Positions 1 to 9,773 of a DNA stretch of 64,000 nucleotides are shown here, piece by piece. Each line of letters begins with the position of its first letter. Within the stretch, counting starts at the first letter, position 1. Source of the DNA: Dyadobacter jejuensis. GTDB taxonomy: Bacteria; Bacteroidota; Bacteroidia; Cytophagales; Spirosomataceae. A program made the translations under genes and the position numbers. The notes beneath the pieces were generated by a model, which searched no databases, was not told the DNA's origin, and was given only the letters and a program-made list of their open reading frames with translations. Location of the stretch: positions 474,384 through 538,383 of the forward strand of contig NZ_QGDT01000003.1 of assembly GCF_003149085.1 (NCBI RefSeq). Direction: 5' to 3'.

Positions 1-810
1 CCAAAGGGCGATCTTCTGGTCTACCTGGTCGAGCACTATTTTAACGCCCCCAGAGTTGATCACATTGTCGGCTCTTCCAATCCATTCGAAATGTCGATCG
101 TCGATGATCCGCACCAAATCGTTGCATTGGACCAGCTGCCCGGCTGTCACCTCCCCTGTAATATGGATACAGCCCCGGGAGTCCGTCCCAATACTAATCC
201 CGGGTAAGATGGTATAATAGGGATCCAAAGCGGGATTTAGTCGCTTTAAAGCGATATGACTTACCGTTTCGGTCATTCCATAACTTTGATAAACCCGAAT
301 GGGTGTCCGGGAAATTTTTTGCTGTAAACTAGGAGATACGGGCCCGCCACCTAGCAATAGGAGTGCAACCCTATCCAAGGCCTGAGGGGTCCTAGGGTCA
401 GTCAAGATAGCTTCCAACTGTAGGGGTACCATGGCGGTAAAATCAAAAACCTCGGACTCGGGAAGCGTTATGAAAGGGTTGGCCGCTGGGGGTACGATGG
501 TGAGCTCCCAATCCAGTACCATAGCCCTGACGAGCATCATCATACCCGCAATATAGCCCGTATTCAGGCAAACCAACACCCTAGAACCAGCCCCCAGTTG
601 AAGGGCCTCTCCTGTGGCTAAAGCACTGGCGGTTAGCTGATTCCTGGTGAGTACAATTTGTTTGGGTATACCTGTGGACCCAGAGGTTTTCAGATAAAAC
701 TCCTGTTGGCCGTTCAACCAATTTTTAAGAAACACATACGCTTCGTTAAAAGGACCTTCGGCTGGGGCTATGCCATTTTGGATTGCTTGCTTATTAGTTT
801 TCCACAGCAT
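1..810 (-). CDS. menE: o-succinylbenzoate--CoA ligase-like AMP-dependent synthetase, partial (3' end outside window)
   Basis: Acyl-adenylating enzyme that would activate o-succinylbenzoate to its CoA ester in menaquinone synthesis. Reading the minus strand from ATG at 810 gives an uninterrupted frame with the P-loop-like motif TSGSTGIPK (codons near 687-661) and, at the left edge, the adenylate-forming signature WIGRADNVINSGGVK, typical of MenE. An in-frame TAG lies about 57 bases upstream of the ATG; GTG at 855 is an alternative start. The roughly 270 visible residues are most of a short MenE, and the C-terminal lobe runs off the window. It is divergent from menB, the next enzyme of the pathway, which supports the call. 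Confidence 0.85.
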   Translation of the reverse strand, partial: MLWKTNKQAIQNGIAPAEGPFNEAYVFLKNWLNGQQEFYLKTSGSTGIPKQIVLTRNQLTASALATGEALQLGAGSRVLVCLNTGYIAGMMMLVRAMVLDWELTIVPPAANPFITLPESEVFDFTAMVPLQLEAILTDPRTPQALDRVALLLLGGGPVSPSLQQKISRTPIRVYQSYGMTETVSHIALKRLNPALDPYYTILPGISIGTDSRGCIHITGEVTAGQLVQCNDLVRIIDDRHFEWIGRADNVINSGGVKIVLDQVDQKIALW

Positions 811-1096
811 GGGTATTCGTATTCTACTATGATTAAAAATTCCTGGGAACGCCACGCTAAAAGTCTATGGCAGAGTTGCCCGAAATATTTTTATACTATT
901 ATAATTCGAAAGATAAATATAAGTTTTTGACTGTCCGAAAAACAATCTTTAATTTCGCCATACCAAGTAAGGAGCTTCCAACAGAATGGATCTATCAACC
1001 CAGCAATGGGTACAGCAGGATTCCGTTGATGCCCCTCTTGCCAAAATCCTAATCGGATAATTTTACAGATTTATTAAGTAACACAAAAACAGTTAT

Positions 1097-1921
1097 ATGT
1101 CTAGTTCGATTCAGTGGGAAACCATCAAAGAATACCAAGATATCCTATTTTCTCTTCATGAGGGCATAGCAAAGATAAGTATTAACCGTCCCCATAAGCA
1201 TAATGCGTTCACTCCGCAAACCGTGCAAGAGATGATCGATGCCATGCACATCTGCAGGGAGGACCCTCGCATAGAAGTCATTATCATCACAGGAGAAGGA
1301 GGCAAGGCCTTTTGCTCGGGTGGCGACCAGTCGGTACGGGGGCATGGAGGATATATAGGTGAGGACCATGTACCTCGCTTAAACGTATTGGATCTACAGA
1401 AAATGATACGGTCCATACCCAAAGTAGTTATCGCGATGGTGGCTGGATGGGCCGTTGGAGGAGGACATGTGCTGCATGTGATATGCGACATGACCATCGC
1501 CGCCGACAATGCCAAATTCGGACAAACCGGACCTAAAGTAGGAAGTTTTGACGGTGGGTTTGGAGCCTCGTATCTGGCCAGAGTGGTAGGTCAGAAAAAA
1601 GCGAGAGAAATATGGTTCTTATGTGATCAGTACGATGCTACCGAAGCGCTCAACATGGGGCTAGTCAATAAGGTAGTTCCTCTAGAAGAACTCGAAGCGA
1701 CGACGGTAGAATGGTGTAAAAAAATTCAAGTTAAGAGCCCTCTCTCCATCCGCATGCTGAAGTCGGCTTTCAATGCCGAACTGGACGGACAAGCAGGTAT
1801 TCAGGAGTTGGCCGGCAACGCTACCCTACTCTACTACCTAACCGAAGAAGCCAAGGAGGGCTTTAATTCTTTTCTTGAAAAAAGAACACCGGATTTTAGC
1901 AAATTCCCCAAATTTCCTTGA
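1097..1921 (+). CDS. menB: 1,4-dihydroxy-2-naphthoyl-CoA synthase
   Basis: Crotonase-fold enzyme that cyclises o-succinylbenzoyl-CoA to 1,4-dihydroxy-2-naphthoyl-CoA in the menaquinone pathway. The 274-aa length is normal. Family marks are the oxyanion-hole segment [10 protein letters not shown] with the MenB insertion RGHGGY (around residues 69-86), the glycine-rich AGWAVGGGH (about 117-125), the [16 protein letters not shown] segment (about 141-156) and the C-terminal SKFPKFP ending usual for MenB. The ATG at 1097 begins directly before the conserved N-terminal segment. It diverges from menE across a 286-base spacer. The cytoplasmic step leads to menaquinone, the usual respiratory quinone of Bacteroidota. 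Confidence 0.95.
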   Translation: MSSSIQWETIKEYQDILFSLHEGIAKISINRPHKHNAFTPQTVQEMIDAMHICREDPRIEVIIITGEGGKAFCSGGDQSVRGHGGYIGEDHVPRLNVLDLQKMIRSIPKVVIAMVAGWAVGGGHVLHVICDMTIAADNAKFGQTGPKVGSFDGGFGASYLARVVGQKKAREIWFLCDQYDATEALNMGLVNKVVPLEELEATTVEWCKKIQVKSPLSIRMLKSAFNAELDGQAGIQELAGNATLLYYLTEEAKEGFNSFLEKRTPDFSKFPKFP

Positions 1922-1939
1922 TTTTAGTACAAAAGACGG

Positions 1940-1972
1940 GCGGGCTCAATTTCATTATAAAATTGAGCCCGC
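1940..1972 (+). terminator. hairpin downstream of menB
   Basis: A perfect 13-bp inverted repeat (1940-1952 and 1960-1972, 7-nt loop) lies 18 bases after the menB stop and 21 bases before the EVE gene. It has no real T-tract, so termination is possible but not certain; it could instead be an mRNA-stabilising stem. Confidence 0.5.
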
Positions 1973-1993
1973 ATAAAATATAAATAACCTAGC

Positions 1994-2404
1994 ATGAATT
2001 ATTGGTTGATCAAATCAGAACCTTTCAAATACTCATGGGATCATTTCGTAGAAGAAGGCCAGTCCATGTGGGATGGAGTAAGGAACTACCAGGCTCGTAA
2101 CAACATGATGGCCATGAAAACAGGCGACCAGGCCCTGTTTTACCATAGCAATGAAGGCAAAGAAGTGGTGGGAATTGCCAAAGTGTCAAAGGAACATTAT
2201 CCTGACCCCACCACGGACGATCCCCGTTGGGTGGTTGTCAACTTTGTGCCAGTTGCTAAGCTCCCCAAAGCCATCAGCCTTAAGCAGATTAAGCAAGATC
2301 CTACCTTACAGGATATGGCCTTAGTAAAACATTCTCGACTTTCGGTAGCCCCCCTAAAGGCGGAAGAGTTCGATCATATTGTCGCACTAGCTTATGAAAC
2401 ATAG
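1994..2404 (+). CDS. EVE domain-containing protein
   Basis: Small (136 aa) cytoplasmic protein that is essentially one EVE domain, a PUA-like fold thought to bind modified bases in nucleic acid. Family marks are the start NYWLIKSEP, the segment WDGVRNYQARNNM (about residues 27-39), GDQALFYHSN (about 45-54) and the C-terminal L-V-K-HSRLSVAP stretch. It resembles the bacterial and eukaryotic thymocyte nuclear protein 1 group. Its stop overlaps the next gene by 11 bases, so the two are probably co-translated. The ligand in this organism cannot be told from sequence. Confidence 0.85.
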   Translation: MNYWLIKSEPFKYSWDHFVEEGQSMWDGVRNYQARNNMMAMKTGDQALFYHSNEGKEVVGIAKVSKEHYPDPTTDDPRWVVVNFVPVAKLPKAISLKQIKQDPTLQDMALVKHSRLSVAPLKAEEFDHIVALAYET

Positions 2405-3965
2405 AGGGTACTATTGGATAGGACTCGTGCTAGCACTGGCGTTATACGTCAGTGGACAGATAGGATATGCCCAAGAAATAAAAAGGATAGAAATCCCGAC
2501 AGAGGGGAATACGGAGAGTATCCAAACCATCCCGCTGGGTCACGAAGGGGTAATTGTAGTTTCTAAGCCCAATAAAGGGGCCTTTTTGGTTCAAAAATTC
2601 AATAGTGAGTTAAGTAATATATGGTCCATTGAAGGTCCGATAGAGCCTAGCCTCCAATTCATTTCGTCGTCATTTGACGGCCATTCGGTGTTCCTGTTGT
2701 TTGGCAAGAATCGTAGCGTCTATTACACCATTGTGAAAGTCAATATAGGTCCGGGATTTTTGGAGACTTTTCAAATTGAGACCGTGGCCAAGTTCGAAAT
2801 TACCGACTTCGTAACATTGGGCTACTCGATGTTTATGGCCGGAACCATACGAAATGAAGCCGTACTGCTTCACTCCAGGCTCGACAACGCCCAAACCCGG
2901 CTCTTACCCACAGCCATAAAAGGGTCAACGGTCATACAATCTTTAGAACTGGATGCTGTAAACCGGCTGGTCAATGTGAACTTTGCCATAAAAAAGAACC
3001 GCCAGACAAAAATAATGGTGCGGGCCTACACCGAAGACGGCCAACAGGCCATTGAAATACAACAAACGCCAGATCAAGACTATTCCCTGTTGAATGGCAG
3101 GATACAAATTTTGAATGATAGCACCCAGCTGCTGGTAGGAACCTATGGTTATAGAAACATGCAGAGTAGCAATGCCTCGGCATCTCAAGGGTTGTATATC
3201 AGTAAGTTTATACGACAAAAGGAGGTATATACGAGATATCATAGCTTTACCGATTTTGAAAACTTCTTTAGTTATATGAACGACCGGCAACAAGAAAAGC
3301 TGGAGCGAAGAATAGACAGAAAAAAAGAGTCAGGACAAGACTTGAAGCTCAATTATCGTTTGCTGATGCACGACTTGAAACCCGATGGCGAAAATTTCCT
3401 CTTAACGGCCGAAGTATTCTACCCTGAATTCACCTACCGAACCTCCGGGATGGGCTCGGGGTACAGCAACCTCATGGGCTATTCTTTTGGCCGGGGACTT
3501 TACAATCCTTACCTATACAACCCCATGTACGCTGGCCGAGGCTACAACCAACAGGTATTCGATGGTTTTACTTATACCCATGCCATTATTGCGGGAATCT
3601 CCCCCAAGGGCGACCTCCTATGGGATAATAGCATCAGTTTCGATGAAATGAAGAGTATGGAATTACGCCAAAAAATTAAAGTCCAAAATGAGCCCAATGG
3701 ACAACTGACGGTAGCCTACAGCAAGGAGGGAAGCATAAAAACGACCGTCATCCAACAAGACAAGGTGATATCAGCGGAACGCAGCATTACCGTACCCAGT
3801 ACACATGCTGGAGATAAAATAAAAAAGACAACCACCGATGATGTCGATTATTGGTTCGACCAATACTTCCTCGCCTGGGGTGTTCAAAGAATCACCAACA
3901 ATAAGGCATCTGAACAAAATCGGGGCAGACGTAACGTTTTTTACCTTACAAAATTGGCTTTTTGA
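2394..3965 (+). CDS. exported protein of unknown function
   Basis: I do not recognise a named family. The 523-aa product starts with a signal peptide (hydrophobic residues about 8-22, cleavage near GYAQE), so it is secreted or periplasmic. The rest is rich in beta-strand-like segments, resembling the repetitive sequence of propeller or WD-type proteins (for example LVNVNFAIKKNRQTKIMVRA). There is also a Tyr/Gly/Asn-rich stretch around residues 350-385 and no C-terminal sorting domain. It overlaps the EVE gene by 11 bases. The start ATG at 2394 is fixed by the signal peptide. Confidence 0.7.
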   Translation: MKHRGYYWIGLVLALALYVSGQIGYAQEIKRIEIPTEGNTESIQTIPLGHEGVIVVSKPNKGAFLVQKFNSELSNIWSIEGPIEPSLQFISSSFDGHSVFLLFGKNRSVYYTIVKVNIGPGFLETFQIETVAKFEITDFVTLGYSMFMAGTIRNEAVLLHSRLDNAQTRLLPTAIKGSTVIQSLELDAVNRLVNVNFAIKKNRQTKIMVRAYTEDGQQAIEIQQTPDQDYSLLNGRIQILNDSTQLLVGTYGYRNMQSSNASASQGLYISKFIRQKEVYTRYHSFTDFENFFSYMNDRQQEKLERRIDRKKESGQDLKLNYRLLMHDLKPDGENFLLTAEVFYPEFTYRTSGMGSGYSNLMGYSFGRGLYNPYLYNPMYAGRGYNQQVFDGFTYTHAIIAGISPKGDLLWDNSISFDEMKSMELRQKIKVQNEPNGQLTVAYSKEGSIKTTVIQQDKVISAERSITVPSTHAGDKIKKTTTDDVDYWFDQYFLAWGVQRITNNKASEQNRGRRNVFYLTKLAF

Positions 3966-4077
3966 CGTTCTTCACCCCTACCCGTGCTCGACTTCCCAAC
4001 AATCTGTCCCTTTCAATAGCTTATAGTTGATCGATAGCCTTTATCTTTACATCATTATTACATAAAAACCATTTAGC

Positions 4078-4959
4078 GTGCTATTACTTACACCTGATCA
4101 CCATACCGATTACCAACTCATAGATTCAGGCGGCTACGAAAAACTCGAACGTTTCGGAGCATATACCTTAAGAAGACCAGAGCCACAGGCTATCTGGGAC
4201 AAGTCGCTCCCCGAGGCCGAATGGGCTAGCCGTAGTGATGCCACTTTTAAAAAAGATAAAAACGCCCAAGAAAAAGGGCAGTGGGTAACCAAAAAGGATA
4301 TGCCTGAAAGGTGGGTAATTCAGTACCGCTCAGGAAAACTTCACCTTAGAGCCAAGCTGGCTTTGTCGTCTTTCAAACACGTGGGCATGTTCCCTGAACA
4401 GGCTACCAATTGGGATTATATCGCCGAGAAACTAGGTAAGGTACAGGAAGAGAAACCCACAGTATTAAATCTTTTCGCCTACACCGGCATAGCCTCTTTG
4501 GCCGCTAAGGCCTGTGGTGCCGACGTGACCCATGTCGATTCTGTAAAACAAGTAATCAGTTGGTCGCGCGAGAATATGGAGCTTTCGGGCCTCGATAACA
4601 TCAGATGGGTAGTAGAAGATGCCGTAAAGTTCGTCCAGCGTGAAGTGCGAAGGGGTAAGCAATACAACGGCATCATACTGGACCCTCCGGCCTATGGCAG
4701 AGGACCCGATGGTGAAAAATGGGTGTTGGAGGAACAACTCAATGAATTGTTGCGCTTATCGGCACAGCTCTTAAAAAAAGAACATTTTTTCTTTATCATC
4801 AATCTATATTCCCTGGGCCTATCCGCGTTGATCGTCGAAAATCTCATTAAAACTCATTTCGGTGAGGAGTCTGCGCATCAATTCGGTGAACTGTACATCC
4901 CCGATGAATTCGGGAAAAAGTTACCTTTGGGGGTGTTTTCCAGATTTTCGGATCTTTAA
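4078..4959 (+). CDS. class I SAM-dependent methyltransferase, RlmI/RlmK-like
   Basis: Probable RNA (rRNA) methyltransferase of 293 aa. The catalytic half has the SAM motif VLNLFAYTGIASL (about residues 130-142), an acidic ligand residue in THVDSVKQ, and motif IV LDPPAYGRG (about 200-208), as in the RlmI/RlmK and related group. The N-terminal region (FGAYTLRRPEPQAIW) is shared by a compact family found in many Bacteroidota. No PUA domain is present, unlike E. coli RlmI. The start is GTG at 4078. The target base cannot be deduced. The next gene begins about 75 bases downstream. Confidence 0.75.
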   Translation: MLLLTPDHHTDYQLIDSGGYEKLERFGAYTLRRPEPQAIWDKSLPEAEWASRSDATFKKDKNAQEKGQWVTKKDMPERWVIQYRSGKLHLRAKLALSSFKHVGMFPEQATNWDYIAEKLGKVQEEKPTVLNLFAYTGIASLAAKACGADVTHVDSVKQVISWSRENMELSGLDNIRWVVEDAVKFVQREVRRGKQYNGIILDPPAYGRGPDGEKWVLEEQLNELLRLSAQLLKKEHFFFIINLYSLGLSALIVENLIKTHFGEESAHQFGELYIPDEFGKKLPLGVFSRFSDL

Positions 4960-5036
4960 GGATTATCATCTTGACTAAGAAAGAAAACTTCTTGTTTTTA
5001 TACGACTACTCCAATTGGATAGGTGAACCGACGTGC

Positions 5037-6233
5037 TTGACTAGGACCAAGGCATTTCGAAAAGTATATCTATGGGGATTGCTCGTGCCCCTATTGTTCT
5101 TATCGTGCCAAAAGGACACCTCCAGCGATACGCGAATTCCACCTACGATCAAGTATTCCAAAGATGCCTGGCAGCAAACGGCCATTACAGCGCTTACCGA
5201 TCTACTGCAGAGGGGCATAAACTTGGAGAGCAACTATTTTAAAAGAGCCCGTATTTACTACGACCAAGAGGACTATAAGCTAGCCCTAGAGGATATTGAC
5301 AAGGCCATTAATGAAAACGAAAACCAATCGGACTATTATCTGCTTCGGGGTAAGGTGTATTTGGAAATGGGCAGCTTGGCCAAGGCCCAGGCCGATGCCG
5401 AACGTGCAGAAGCCCTACAACAGAGTAGTCCGGAGTTATATATCCTTCTGGCAGATATATACCAGTCGAACCTAGACTATCGGAAGGCCATTGCTTATCT
5501 CAACCAGGCGATGCAAATGACCCCCTACGACGGTTCGGTGTATTACGTAAAGGGAATGATTCAGGCCCACCAAGGCGACAGCCTATCGTCGTTGAGAAGC
5601 TTGCAAGAGGCTATCACCCTGAATCCCAGGCTTAGAAGAGCCTATGAACAGTCGAGCAGGCTTTACCGACTGCTCCACCAGCCCGAGCAAGCACTGCAGA
5701 TCAACGCCTTGGCGCTACAGCGCTTTACGGATATTCCGGAGTTATATTTTGAGAGGGGCGAAATATATCGCAGCATTACCGAACTGGACACGGCTCTGAT
5801 CCAATACCAAAAAGCCATCGCCATCGCCCCCCAATACGAAAAAGCATTGTTGGCATTGGCTCAAACGGCCATCGCTCATCATGCCTATGCCAAAGCCATA
5901 CCTGCCTTAGACAAGCTCAACCAGATCAGGGATAGAGACCTGAAGATCCTAAGCCTGACGGGGTATGCCTATGAAAAACTCGGGAACTTTGTGAAAGCTC
6001 GGGAACTTTATAACGATATTTTATCTACCGATCCCGTCAATCAAGACGCCCGTTACGGAATGTATCGTATGCAGCAGCGAGAGAATACCTACCTCGAAAA
6101 CACGCCTATTGTAGAGCCTGCGGCTGAGGCGGGACTCCAAAGGGATAGTTCGAGAACTATTCTAAAGCCACTTCAACGACGGGGAACTACAATTTTACAG
6201 ATAGATACCCTTAAAAAGGCCAAAATTGAATAG
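5037..6233 (+). CDS. TPR-repeat lipoprotein
   Basis: Membrane-anchored scaffold made almost wholly of tetratricopeptide repeats. Starting at TTG 5037 puts the lipobox LLFLSC about 24 residues from the N-terminus, a normal lipoprotein signal length; an upstream TTG at 4971 would add 22 hydrophilic residues before the signal and is less likely. At least eight TPR units follow, for example AQADAERAEAL and YQKAIAIAPQYEKALLALA, up to about residue 350, then a Pro/Arg-rich tail. Such proteins hold partners together at the membrane; no partner is evident here. thrS follows in the same direction. Confidence 0.75.
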   Translation: MTRTKAFRKVYLWGLLVPLLFLSCQKDTSSDTRIPPTIKYSKDAWQQTAITALTDLLQRGINLESNYFKRARIYYDQEDYKLALEDIDKAINENENQSDYYLLRGKVYLEMGSLAKAQADAERAEALQQSSPELYILLADIYQSNLDYRKAIAYLNQAMQMTPYDGSVYYVKGMIQAHQGDSLSSLRSLQEAITLNPRLRRAYEQSSRLYRLLHQPEQALQINALALQRFTDIPELYFERGEIYRSITELDTALIQYQKAIAIAPQYEKALLALAQTAIAHHAYAKAIPALDKLNQIRDRDLKILSLTGYAYEKLGNFVKARELYNDILSTDPVNQDARYGMYRMQQRENTYLENTPIVEPAAEAGLQRDSSRTILKPLQRRGTTILQIDTLKKAKIE

Positions 6234-6294
6234 ATTTGCAGGATATTCTCCTCAAAGGAAAAAAGTGCATTAACGCCATATTTAGCATAATTGA

Positions 6295-8235
6295 ATGAAA
6301 GACGAGTCAGAAATTATTATAACACTCCCTGACGGTAGCCAAAGGAATTACCCCAAAGGAGTAACAGCCATGCAAATAGCCCTAAGCATTAGCGAAGGGT
6401 TAGCCAGAAATGTAATTGCCGCAAAAGTGGGTAACGAGGTATGGGACCCGGGAAGAGCCATCGAAGAAAACTCCTTGGTCAAACTTCTAACATGGAACGA
6501 TACCGATGGGAAAGCCACTTTTTGGCATTCTTCGGCCCATTTGCTCGCCGAAGCTTTGGAGGCATTGTACCCTGGAGTAAAATTTGGTACGGGTCCATCA
6601 CTCGAACGCGGATTTTATTACGACGTCGACCTAGGAGAGCATAGTATTTCGCAAGATGACTTCCCAAAAATTGAAGCCAAAATGCTAGAACTAGCTAGGC
6701 AGAAAAACGAGTATGTCCGCCAACCGATCGGCAAAGAGGAAGCCATCGCCTACTTCAAGGAGAAAGGCGACGAATATAAACTCGAATTACTAGATGGCCT
6801 AGAGGATGGCTCCATCACTTTATACCAGCAAGGGAATTTCACGGATCTATGTAAGGGACCACATATCCCCAATACAGGAATCATAAAAGCCATTAAGCTC
6901 ACCAATATTGCCGGTGCTTACTGGAGGAATAAGCAGGAGAATAAAATGCTTACCCGTATATATGGGATCACCTTTCCAAAACAAAAAGAGCTCGACGAAC
7001 ATTTGGCCCTGATGGAAGAGGCCAAAAAACGGGACCACAGGCGCCTCGGTAAGGACCTCGAACTCTTTGCTTTTTCCGAAAAAGTAGGCCAAGGCCTGCC
7101 CTTGTGGCTTCCTAAAGGAGCCATGCTTCGGGAAAGACTCGAGAGCTTTTTACGTAAAGCCCAAACCCGTGCCGGATACCTTCCGGTAGTCACTCCACAT
7201 ATAGGGAGCAAGGAGCTATATGTTACTTCAGGGCACTGGGACAAATATGGCAAGGATTCGTTTCAGCCTATTAAAACGCCGAATATTGGCGAGGAATATC
7301 TGCTGAAGCCGATGAATTGTCCTCACCATTGTGAGATTTATAAGACCTCACCACGCTCTTATAAGGATTTGCCCATACGTTTCGCCGAGTTTGGCACGGT
7401 ATATCGCTACGAACAAAGTGGCGAGCTACATGGACTAACCCGTGTAAGAGGCTTTACTCAGGACGATGCACATATTTTTTGCCGTCCCGACCAAGTAAAG
7501 TCGGAGTTTTTAAAGGTCATCGACTTGGTGCTCTATGTTTTTAACTCCTTAGGTTTCGACGACTATAGCGCTCAAATATCGCTAAGGGATCCTGAAAACA
7601 AGCAGAAATACATTGGAGCCGACTCGGACTGGGAAAAGGCAGAGACGGCCATTATAGAAGCAGCCGCCGAAAAAGGCTTAGAAACAGTCACAGAATTGGG
7701 TGAGGCGGCATTTTATGGCCCCAAGCTCGACTTTATGGTACGCGATGCCTTGGGAAGGAAATGGCAGCTGGGTACTATTCAGGTAGATTATCAGCTACCT
7801 CAAAGGTTCCAATTGGAATATACCGGCTCCGACAACCAAAAGCATCGGCCAGTGATGATTCACCGGGCACCTTTTGGTTCGATGGAACGTTTCATTGCCA
7901 TCCTAATTGAAAATACGGCCGGACAATTCCCCCTATGGTTATCGCCCGACCAGATCGCCATTCTTCCCATTTCCGAAAAGTATGCGGAATATGCCGAAGA
8001 AGTATTTTTCCAACTCCAGGATCACGACATCCGTGGTTTTGTAGACCATCGTGACGAAAAAATCGGAAGAAAAATTAGAGATGCCGAAGTTACCAAGGTA
8101 CCTTTTATGATCATAGTAGGTGAAAAGGAAATGGAAGAGGGTAAAATATCGATTCGCCGCAAGGGTGAAGGAGATTTAGGAAGCCTCACCATTGCAGAAT
8201 TTGCTGATTTTTTCAAAAAAGAAGCAAAAGTTTGA
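6295..8235 (+). CDS. thrS: threonine--tRNA ligase
   Basis: Class II aminoacyl-tRNA synthetase charging tRNA-Thr. At 646 aa it has the full architecture: N-terminal TGS domain (about residues 1-65), the editing domain with the [11 protein letters not shown] zinc/catalytic histidine motif (about 78-88), the catalytic core with [11 protein letters not shown] (Cys zinc ligand, about 338-348) and [17 protein letters not shown] (motif 2), motif 3 [11 protein letters not shown] (about 522-532), and an anticodon-binding C-terminus. It stands upstream of infC, rpmI and rplT, a conserved translation block. A TAGATTTG box at 6231-6238 could serve as a -7 element, but no matching -33 box is seen. Confidence 0.97.
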   Translation: MKDESEIIITLPDGSQRNYPKGVTAMQIALSISEGLARNVIAAKVGNEVWDPGRAIEENSLVKLLTWNDTDGKATFWHSSAHLLAEALEALYPGVKFGTGPSLERGFYYDVDLGEHSISQDDFPKIEAKMLELARQKNEYVRQPIGKEEAIAYFKEKGDEYKLELLDGLEDGSITLYQQGNFTDLCKGPHIPNTGIIKAIKLTNIAGAYWRNKQENKMLTRIYGITFPKQKELDEHLALMEEAKKRDHRRLGKDLELFAFSEKVGQGLPLWLPKGAMLRERLESFLRKAQTRAGYLPVVTPHIGSKELYVTSGHWDKYGKDSFQPIKTPNIGEEYLLKPMNCPHHCEIYKTSPRSYKDLPIRFAEFGTVYRYEQSGELHGLTRVRGFTQDDAHIFCRPDQVKSEFLKVIDLVLYVFNSLGFDDYSAQISLRDPENKQKYIGADSDWEKAETAIIEAAAEKGLETVTELGEAAFYGPKLDFMVRDALGRKWQLGTIQVDYQLPQRFQLEYTGSDNQKHRPVMIHRAPFGSMERFIAILIENTAGQFPLWLSPDQIAILPISEKYAEYAEEVFFQLQDHDIRGFVDHRDEKIGRKIRDAEVTKVPFMIIVGEKEMEEGKISIRRKGEGDLGSLTIAEFADFFKKEAKV

Positions 8236-8276
8236 AGTTTTCGGCATAAATTATTATAATTAAGCAAATAAGGCAC

Positions 8277-8284
8277 TATTTTTG
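8277..8284 (+). promoter_or_regulatory. candidate -7 box of the infC promoter
   Basis: TATTTTTG matches the Bacteroidota -7 consensus TAnnTTTG and lies in the thrS-infC spacer, giving a leader of roughly 55 nt. No good TTG is seen 17-23 nt upstream. Directly downstream, 8284-8295 and 8303-8314 can pair as a hairpin with two G-U pairs, which may be part of the infC mRNA 5' end. Confidence 0.4.
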
Positions 8285-8346
8285 TGGAAGTCGTGTTAAA
8301 CCCATGATTTCCACATTTTAACAAAAAATCACCAATCCAATACTTT

Positions 8347-8898
8347 ATGGCATTAAGACCCCATAGTGGCCGGTTCAGAGTTCCCGAAGAACCCTATAAA
8401 ATAAATGATCGAATCACAGCAAAAGAAGTCCGTCTAGTAGGCGAAAATATAGAACCAGGAGTGGTTGATATCGCTACAGCAAAGGCCATGGCTAAATCGC
8501 AAAGTCTGGATCTTGTAGAAATAGCACCTACGGCTGTTCCACCAGTGTGTAAGGTGGTAGATTACTCCAAATTCAAATACGAGCAAAAAAAGAAACAAAA
8601 GGAGATAAAGGCCAAGGCACAAAAAGTAGTCATTAAAGAGATCCGTTTCGGACCTAATACCGATGACCACGATTTTGAGTTTAAGCTAAAGCATGCCATT
8701 AACTTCCTGAAAGAGGGATCAAAAGTGAAAGCCTATGTTCATTTTGTAGGTCGGACGATCGTCTTTAAAGAAAGAGGGAGCAACTTGCTGAACAAATTTT
8801 CGGAGGCACTTTCCGAATATGGCAAATTGGAAATGCAGCCCAAATTAGAGGGCAAACGTATGACCATCATTCTAGCTCCTGCTGTTGCAAAAAAATAA
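8347..8898 (+). CDS. infC: translation initiation factor IF-3
   Basis: Binds the 30S subunit and enforces start-codon and initiator-tRNA selection. The 183-aa product has the IF3 N-domain (EPYKINDRITAKEVRLVGEN, about residues 16-35, and KAMAKSQSLDLVEIAP), the basic linker KYEQKKKQKEIKAKAQK and the C-domain (VVIKEIRFGPNTDDHDFEFK and VYVHF/GRTIVF-like strands). The start is an ordinary ATG, not the rare AUU/AUC used for autoregulation in enterobacteria. The 111-base upstream spacer holds a possible promoter, and a terminator follows, so it can be transcribed apart from its neighbours. Confidence 0.96.
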   Translation: MALRPHSGRFRVPEEPYKINDRITAKEVRLVGENIEPGVVDIATAKAMAKSQSLDLVEIAPTAVPPVCKVVDYSKFKYEQKKKQKEIKAKAQKVVIKEIRFGPNTDDHDFEFKLKHAINFLKEGSKVKAYVHFVGRTIVFKERGSNLLNKFSEALSEYGKLEMQPKLEGKRMTIILAPAVAKK

Positions 8899-8913
8899 GG
8901 ATTATTAACCTTA

Positions 8914-8957
8914 AAAAATCGTAATCAGGTAGAAAGTGCCTGACTACGATTTTTTAT
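8914..8957 (+). terminator. intrinsic terminator/attenuator between infC and rpmI
   Basis: AATCGTAATCAGG pairs with CCTGACTACGATT (one G-U pair) around a short AG-rich loop and is followed by a T-rich run. It lies between infC and the rpmI promoter box. Confidence 0.85.
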
Positions 8958-8973
8958 TTTAATAAGTAATGCT

Positions 8974-8981
8974 TAATTTTG
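8974..8981 (+). promoter_or_regulatory. candidate -7 box of the rpmI-rplT promoter
   Basis: TAATTTTG fits TAnnTTTG, 39 bases before the rpmI ATG and just after the infC terminator. The -33 region is only T-rich, so the assignment is moderate. Confidence 0.45.
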
Positions 8982-9020
8982 CGCGCTGTTTTATATTTAA
9001 TCAACTATTCAATTCGTATT

Positions 9021-9215
9021 ATGCCTAAAATGAAAACCATTTCTGGTGCGAAAAAACGCTTTTCGCTTACTGGAACAGGTAAGATCAAACGCAAACATGC
9101 TTTCCATAGCCACATTTTGACCAAAAAATCGAACAAGCGCAAGCGCAGATTGATGAAAACTGGTCTTATCGATGTGAGCAACGAGAAGCAAGTTTTGGCG
9201 ATGCTTCGTAAGTAA
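9021..9215 (+). CDS. rpmI: 50S ribosomal protein L35
   Basis: Small basic protein of the large ribosomal subunit, 64 aa from ATG 9021. It begins [18 protein letters not shown], the standard L35 N-terminus, and carries the typical [22 protein letters not shown] core. A longer frame open upstream from 8979 is not used because L35 always begins with MPK(M/L)KT. It lies between infC and rplT, the universal arrangement. Confidence 0.97.
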   Translation: MPKMKTISGAKKRFSLTGTGKIKRKHAFHSHILTKKSNKRKRRLMKTGLIDVSNEKQVLAMLRK

Positions 9216-9324
9216 TTACGCATCCCACAAAAAAGTAAAATACCATATCGGTTTTTTGTTCAACCCGATTGCCGGCCCCTAAGACTCATCATCGTGAGCG
9301 CCGACTATCAAAAACAGTTTAATT

Positions 9325-9669
9325 ATGCCACGTTCAGTGAACCACGTAGCGTCGCGTGCAAGACGTAAAAAAGTTTTAAAACTAGCGAAAGGTTATTTCG
9401 GCCGTCGCAAGAATGTATGGACCGTTGCCAAGAATGCCGTAGACAAGGCCTTAAGCTATGCCTACGAAGGTCGTAAACAAAAGAAACGCCATTTCCGTGC
9501 TTTATGGATTCAGCGTATTAATGCTGGAGCTCGTATCCACGGTCTTTCATACTCTCAGCTGATGGGCAAGTTAGGAAGCAAGGGCATTGCTCTTAACCGG
9601 AAAGTTCTAGCCGACTTGGCTATGAATCATCCCGATGCTTTTAAAGCGATCGTTGATCAAGTAAAATAA
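9325..9669 (+). CDS. rplT: 50S ribosomal protein L20
   Basis: Large-subunit assembly protein of 114 aa, normal length. It begins [20 protein letters not shown] and has the conserved [17 protein letters not shown] and [18 protein letters not shown] segments. It is separated from rpmI by 109 bases and followed directly by a strong terminator. In many bacteria L20 represses its own operon by binding the leader; no clear pseudoknot mimic could be recognised by eye in the rpmI-rplT spacer. Confidence 0.97.
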   Translation: MPRSVNHVASRARRKKVLKLAKGYFGRRKNVWTVAKNAVDKALSYAYEGRKQKKRHFRALWIQRINAGARIHGLSYSQLMGKLGSKGIALNRKVLADLAMNHPDAFKAIVDQVK

Positions 9670-9675
9670 AACAGC

Positions 9676-9702
9676 ATCCCGCCATTTGGCGGGATTTTTT
9701 TT
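9676..9702 (+). terminator. intrinsic terminator of the rplT operon
   Basis: Perfect 8-bp stem ATCCCGCC/GGCGGGAT with loop ATTT and an uninterrupted run of T, six bases after the rplT stop. Confidence 0.95.
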
Positions 9703-9773
9703 GATTATAGAAGATAATATCGTTACTTCCATCATTGAGAATGGTCTCAAGGAAGAACAATAACACAACCACC

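Noticed and set aside
658..930. 90-aa plus-strand frame opposite menE
   Set aside because: Antisense to the conserved TSGSTG region of menE, whose minus-strand reading is clearly the gene.
986..1060. 24-codon frame starting ATGGATCTATC upstream of menB
   Set aside because: Too short, no recognisable family, and lies in the menE-menB spacer; probably chance.
4971..5036. Longer N-terminus of the TPR lipoprotein from TTG 4971
   Set aside because: It would put 22 polar residues before a lipobox signal; the TTG at 5037 gives a normal signal length.
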